From NCBI GenBank assembly GCA_964023205.1, contig OZ026833.1, positions 35,194,366 to 35,258,365 of the forward strand: a stretch of 64,000 bases of DNA. Reading direction: 5' to 3'. The position numbers and the translations under genes are program-made. The notes below the pieces were generated by a model. That model searched no databases and was not told the DNA's origin. It worked only from the letters and a program-made list of their open reading frames with translations. Source of the stretch: Lutraria lutraria (lineage: Eukaryota; Mollusca; Bivalvia; Venerida; Mactridae). This document shows positions 59,701 through 64,000 of the stretch, one piece after another; position 1 is the stretch's first letter; each line of letters starts with the position of its first letter.

Positions 59701-62451
59701 CTGAAATAGGATGTACAGTTATGTAGAAGGATAAGTAGCGCCTTTTCATATCACAAACATCACAGATGTTCACATATATATCACACACAAAAAATGTGAG
59801 TAGATCTACCATTATTTCCGAAACATACTCACTTGAATAAAGTCCAGCATACAATATGTAAAAATAATATAATGTTAATGTAGGAAGTTAACGTTAGAGA
59901 TTATTAAGGATATGCTTCCGAACAATGAATAATGTTTGCAAACTTCTTAGTTTTATGCCGATAGTTTCATTTTTTGTTCAATCTAGTGTTATTTTCTAAC
60001 AGTGTTACTAACACTACTTACAAACTTATACTCGTAACTTTCTTAGAAAATACCTGTTTTGCCGCAAGTTGGAATGAAGTCCCACGTTCCATGATCGTGA
60101 CAGAATATCTTACTTGGACTGCAGTCATACCCGTCATCGAAGTTTAATGTCGTTTCTGAAGTACCCGTAGGAAAGACTTTTCCGTCATGCAAGACAACAC
60201 CTGGACAAAAGTCTAGTTGCAGTGGATCTGGAAAAAGTACTTACGTTATGCTGTAACAACTCAACTCAGCTTTACTTTATTAACCCTTTATTGATCATAT
60301 GAACATGGTACAACGGTGTACCAATAAATAGTATAGAAACAATGAACATGGTGAGAAAACATTTTCCGTAAGTTTTAACGATTTGAGGAAGTATATCAGT
60401 CGTTAGGAATGCATTTGTACCAAAAAAAAGAAACATTATCATGGAGTATTTTCAATATAAATCATGTTTAGAATTTAAATTTTACCTATGTAGTATACAG
60501 CTTTTGAGCAGACAGATTTCTAAAATGTTTTAATGTAAAGTAATAATAATAACATATCAAATACTCTCATGACTCATTTACTCTAGCTAAGGAATATCGT
60601 ATTAATTCACGTAGAAGTCGCATTTCCCAAAAGTAATAACATGACTATGGTTCACATATTTTACATTATTTTATAATTATAATAATAATAACATTGACTT
60701 GGAGCATGCGTGTTAAACATTGTCCATCACATTGTCAATCACATTGTCAATAACTACTTCTGTCCTTATGATGTATGTTTTATCTAATACTGCATTGTAC
60801 CTGGTATACACATTGTCTCATGGGACCAGTTACCGTCCGCTTGACATACAGAAAATGGCATTTCGGTTGATCTCTTGTAACCATTATTGCACATGTAGAT
60901 AATACGGTAACCTATTGCATTCATGTTACCCAATGTGTATCCATTAGTAACGTTCAGTGGTTTGCATTCTGAAAATCATAATACATTTTACGTATACAAA
61001 CATAAAACTTTAATGGAATACTTAATTGAGAATTTGGAAACAAATGATGACAGGGTTGGAAAATAGGAAATTAAATTGATTTTATGAAGTGTCCTATGAA
61101 TCAACAGTTTAGTGGGTGTTGTAATAATTATGCTGTTTAATTCTTATATATATATTGAGCTTAACAATCATACGAGTGTACAATTTATCCAGTAGTTTCG
61201 CACAATCGATTATTCAATAAGCATAAGTTCATTGAGATGACATGGAACCGTACAAACTGACAGACTATCAGAACCATGTATTGCTAAGACACCTGCTCGG
61301 TTTACTGATTCTGATTATCGACAAAAACATTGTTTTTATCTTTACAATGACAGTACGTTCTTTTAAATTATGTATATAGTCTTAATGATTTTGTGTAGTC
61401 ATGAGTACACCTTGGAGAAACCAGTTATCAGACGATCTACCGTAGAATAAATTTTGTTAAAGTATTCATGAGACTAATCACTCAACCGATACAAAAGAAC
61501 CATTTTCGATGTAACTCAGCCATGCTCTTGCCTTTAGATGGCCAAATCGATGCTTAATATACTCGAGGCTTTTATTATGAGTATTATCATTATACAATCT
61601 AACAAAAACCTGAGAAACTTAAGAAGTCTTCCCAGAGACACACCCTCCTCTGACTGCCGTTTTACAGTTTTATATTTCGCCTGGAAATGTAGCAAAACGT
61701 AAGGCGGGATCTTCGCCAATGATGTCATAATTCATATTTTCTTGTCACGAACACGTAGATAATTATAAAAATCAGGCGACGACACGGTTGCATTGTTTTT
61801 AATTGTTTAATACTACAGCTAAATAGCAATTACCCCTGATTATGCATATCCAACTGACAGTCTTCAGGTCAATTTCACATGTCTCACCCTCATCACATTG
61901 GTCGCATTCAGCGGGTAAGGGTACCTCGAGTAAAAAACAAATGCCAAATTGGCCAGAATCATGATCGTTCAACAAGCGAATCTGCATTTCATTAACTAAA
62001 GAAAATAAAAGTATCAAAACTATCATTAACGCTGATCCGCCCTTGTCAGTTGTACAACTCTGACTTTCTAAGACTGAATGTAAACAAATAAGTACCTAAA
62101 ATATTATAAATGATAAGCGATTGCATAACTAAGAGTATATATAATACACTTACAACAACGTCCTGCATTTCTATCATCGTACAGGATGGTCCATGATAGT
62201 AGTCTTTGCCGTAGTCCATGTTCAGTAGCTGACAAAGAAGATGACTCCTGTGATAATTCACGGCCTGGCACATTGGTCTGATTGCACATTCTTTTACACA
62301 GTCCTTTACACGTCGGAGAAAACAAACGGAAATTGTAATCGTGGGATAAACAACCCTGTCGGTCCAAATGTTCAAAAATGGTATCAAATGCAAAGCATAC
62401 AACGCATGCATAACCTCCAAAGAGAAGAAAAAGGTCACGTGACCACCACAT
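59639..62451 (-). CDS. Secreted PAN/Apple-Sushi (CCP) protein, five exons (whole model)
   Basis: Exons 62451-62154, 61995-61834, 60968-60801, 60227-60054 and 59700-59639 join, all in phase 1, to 864 nt (287 aa plus stop). Order: signal peptide (about 1-21), PAN/Apple-like domain (about 30-99), small Cys-rich exon, Sushi/CCP domain, second CCP-like domain, and a 20-residue tail ending in TAG. Proteins of this build are extracellular and bind ligands or surfaces; many mollusc lineages have large families of PAN- and CCP-containing secreted proteins, some lectin-like. Oddity: within exon 1 the PAN pattern is best in another frame between about 62330 and 62185, so two opposite indels are implied. 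It may be a pseudogene, an assembly error or a diverged gene. An immune or adhesion role is inference. Confidence 0.65.
60054..60227 (-). CDS. Exon 4: second CCP-like domain
   Basis: Acceptor ACTTTTTCCAG, donor AAAACAG|GTATTT; 174 nt, phase 1-1. It encodes FCPGVVLHDGKVF..., LNFDDGYDCSPSK, FCHDHGTWDFIPTCG: four Cys, with the DGK, GYDC, GTW and PTC landmarks of CCP domains, although looser than in exon 3. Confidence 0.75.
60801..60968 (-). CDS. Exon 3: Sushi/CCP domain
   Basis: Acceptor ATGATTTTCAG, donor ATACCAG|GTACAA; 168 nt, phase 1-1, as usual for CCP exons. It encodes ECKPLNVTNGYT..., IIYMCNNGY..., VCQADGNWSHETMCIP: four Cys with the NGY...Y.C..GY......C...G.W......C spacing of Sushi domains. 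One N-glycosylation sequon (NVT) and a second (NWS). Confidence 0.85.
61834..61995 (-). CDS. Exon 2: small Cys-containing segment
   Basis: Acceptor TTTTCTTTAG, donor AGGG|GTAATT; 162 nt, phase 1-1. It encodes NEMQIRLLNDHD ..., then ECDQCDEGETCEI and SWIC, a partial EGF-like or PAN-tail spacing. No firm domain call. Confidence 0.55.
62154..62451 (-). CDS. Exon 1: signal peptide and PAN/Apple-like domain
   Basis: ATG at 62451; MWWSRDLFLLFGGYACVVCF is a clear signal peptide, with cleavage likely near FA|FDT. Then FEHLDRQGCLSHDYNF, a usual start of mollusc PAN modules. The main frame then gives a Ser/Arg-rich stretch, while the other frame gives VKDCVKECAIRPMCQAVNYH and LLCQLLNMDYGKD, the textbook PAN Cys pattern. 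The main frame resumes at WTILYDDRNAG. Donor GTT|GTAAGT, phase 1. The main-frame ORF itself has no stop. Confidence 0.65.
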
Positions 62452-62879
62452 TTTAAGTATACGTTTACAACGTTTCTAGTTAATGTCCTGTTTTTCAATG
62501 TACAATAATTGTAATTAGAACCACTTATCTAGATCTGTTAAGGAACTCAATTAAGTTTCATAATAATCAACAGTGGTACTTTGTTTTCATCGCTTTTAAA
62601 TGAATAATGTGATACCGTGCAAATGCCTTAAGTAATTTAAGTTTTAACAATCTAAACCATTAGAAAATCATTTGGTGTGAACTTATCTTTGTTTTATCAG
62701 TCATAATGGAACGTATCAATACGAAGCAATATGAAATATACTAATAATAAATTGAAATGAACAAAACCAATGCTGTATCTGAGTTGGAAATAATGGAATT
62801 ACACTCGTCTGTCTCAAGGCTAACTAGCAAATTTGACGTATTTCCGTATGATAATCAACATTCAGCCATCGGTATTTAT
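62452..62879. other. 5' flank of the PAN-CCP gene
   Basis: Would hold the promoter of the minus-strand gene. A frame with an upstream ATG (62498) leads into the alternative PAN frame but without a signal peptide. No clear TATA or initiator call is made. Confidence 0.35.
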
Positions 62880-63310
62880 TATTAAGTATGATAACAAAAT
62901 GTCTTTATTTTTACTGTATTAAAACTTATTGTTCAATTAAGATATGTCAGTATGTTACCTTTAAAACATTGATATTAAGACCAATTTCGACCTTCTATGA
63001 GGTGGTCCAAAAATCAAGTTGAAATACAAAGGAAGAATTTAAAACCGGGTCGAAAATAAGATGTAGTTAGATAATATGTTTTCTCTTCGAAACTGAACAA
63101 TAGTTTAACTTTCTATAGGCGACACACGCTCGGAACGTACGCGTGTTGAGAGTGTGCTAATAAGCACATTTGCCAAGCATATTAACCTTTATCACAGATC
63201 CGAGGGACATTCTCAGGTAAAATTTTACGGGACTAGGTATCAGACAAAACGCTTTTATGTTAATAAATAATAGTTATTTGAGAAAGGACGAACCAACAGG
63301 CAAAATGTAG
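62880..63310. repeat. Dispersed repeat R2, third copy
   Basis: TTGTTCAATTAAGATATGTC, TGAGGTGGTCCAAAAA, CTGAACAATAGTTTAACTTT and TTGAGAAAGGACGAAC match 54010-54590 in order, at lower identity. Confidence 0.6.
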
Positions 63311-63339
63311 AAACTTATGCAAGGGCTCGTTTTCTTCTT

Positions 63340-63460
63340 AGCAGTTTTCGGTATTTTGTAGCGGAAATGTTAATCTAGGGAACAGTGCCTCAGGATTTTG
63401 ATACTTGTTTTCATTTTTTATTAATGGCGTATTACATAATAAACAACTGGAATTTGAATC
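63340..63460. repeat. Dispersed repeat R1, last copy
   Basis: GTTTTCGGTATTTTGTAGCG, GAAATGTTAATCTAG and TATTAATGGCGTATTACATA match 11960-12065 very closely. Confidence 0.7.
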
Positions 63461-64000
63461 AAAACACGTCCTACACAGTTTACAGTTTAATAAGTGCGCC
63501 TGTATCATAACGATATAGTAATTGGAAAATTGCTGGACGACACATTCAATATTCGCCGCTGATGCTTGGCATATCTTTTAACGAAGTTATCTTAATGACT
63601 AAAACAAACGGGAGAGTAACATAACAAAACTTTATCCCAGTGAGTGTAATAATTTGGAGTTTGTTCTTAACAACATTAAAGTGGTACTTGGATGTAGTTC
63701 ACATGAAATAAATGTCAATATACGTGATATGATAATTTTGATCGACACAACTGTACTAATCAACTGTATTGATAATTTTAAAGTATACATGTGTATTTCA
63801 CTTTCATCTATGTACAGTGGTAAAACCCCAAATGTTTTTTATGAAACACTGTACATTTATATTAAATTACACGGACTCCAAGGAAAAAAGAATGCCAAAT
63901 AAATTATTTGACCGTTGTGATAATTGGATATAATACAGAAGTATGGTTCCCGTTGACTCTGTACAAAGCCATCAGATATAGCATAAAATTTCATTGATGC
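63461..64000. other. No gene recognised at the window end
   Basis: The 82-codon plus frame at 63654-63902 is open and not extremely biased, but shows no domain, signal peptide or splice context; left uncalled. Confidence 0.4.

Noticed and set aside
63654..63902. 82-codon plus ORF near the window end
   Set aside because: No domain, signal peptide or splice sites; could be chance or part of a repeat that continues outside.
1..64000. CRISPR arrays, operons, ribosome binding sites
   Set aside because: The window is animal nuclear DNA with spliceosomal introns; the tandem repeats lack CRISPR repeat-spacer structure.

Overview
The window is eukaryotic, clearly AT-rich animal DNA. Genes are split by GT-AG introns and most of the sequence is decayed mobile elements. 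The repeat types (a block framed by GCTCACCTG and GGTGAGCGATA, a block framed by GTCGAGCCCG and GGGCTCGAC, tandem blocks of 140-185 bp, and many broken LINE and Tc1 copies) are ones I associate with bivalve molluscs. I infer a lophotrochozoan, most likely a bivalve; the species cannot be told from this sequence.

Two genes stand out. (1) On the + strand, 13381-46322, lies a long multi-exon gene model. Two N-terminal exons (13381-13483, 13662-13796) encode a CIDE-N/ubiquitin-fold-like domain of about 79 residues. They are followed by very short linker exons (36-66 nt) and a large terminal exon (45193-46322) encoding a complete interferon-inducible/immunity-related GTPase (IRG, p47 family). Every internal junction is phase 1, so every internal exon can be skipped or repeated without breaking the frame. 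The linker exons form a three-exon module A-B-C present three times: two nearly identical copies from a recent 3.6 kb duplication (15763-19314 and 21092-24823), and an older diverged copy (43.78-44.77 kb) beside the GTPase exon. Copy 2 has a further 186 bp duplication that doubles exon A. Decayed exons (a CIDE-like exon after copies 1 and 2, and exon B of copy 3) show repeated duplication and loss. This is the best candidate for an undescribed system: an effector-domain/IRG fusion with an expandable linker, by family an innate-immunity gene. (2) On the - strand, 62451-59639, is a five-exon secreted protein: signal peptide, PAN/Apple-like domain, small Cys-rich exon, Sushi/CCP exon, second CCP-like exon and a short tail. 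Its PAN region carries two compensating frame changes.

Layout: 0-13.3 kb, LINE fragments (140-1370, 2280-3125, 12855-13290), inverted-repeat elements and tandem repeats. 13.4-24.8 kb, the 5' part of the fusion gene with its duplicated modules. 24.8-43.7 kb, a very long intron or intergenic gap holding a tRNA-Gly-like relic, a broken copy of a multi-copy invertebrate protein family (26698-29420), a MITE, a 1.14 kb element with TTAA sites and a Tc1 transposase fragment. 43.8-46.3 kb, the third module and the GTPase exon. 46.7-49.5 kb, an antisense CR1/L2-type LINE. 49.5-59.6 kb, repeats, a second Tc1 fragment, a LINE fragment and a 600 bp foldback. 59.6-62.5 kb, the PAN-CCP gene. 62.9-64 kb, dispersed repeats.

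All exon models rest on reading splice sites, phase and domain patterns by eye; no transcript evidence was available.
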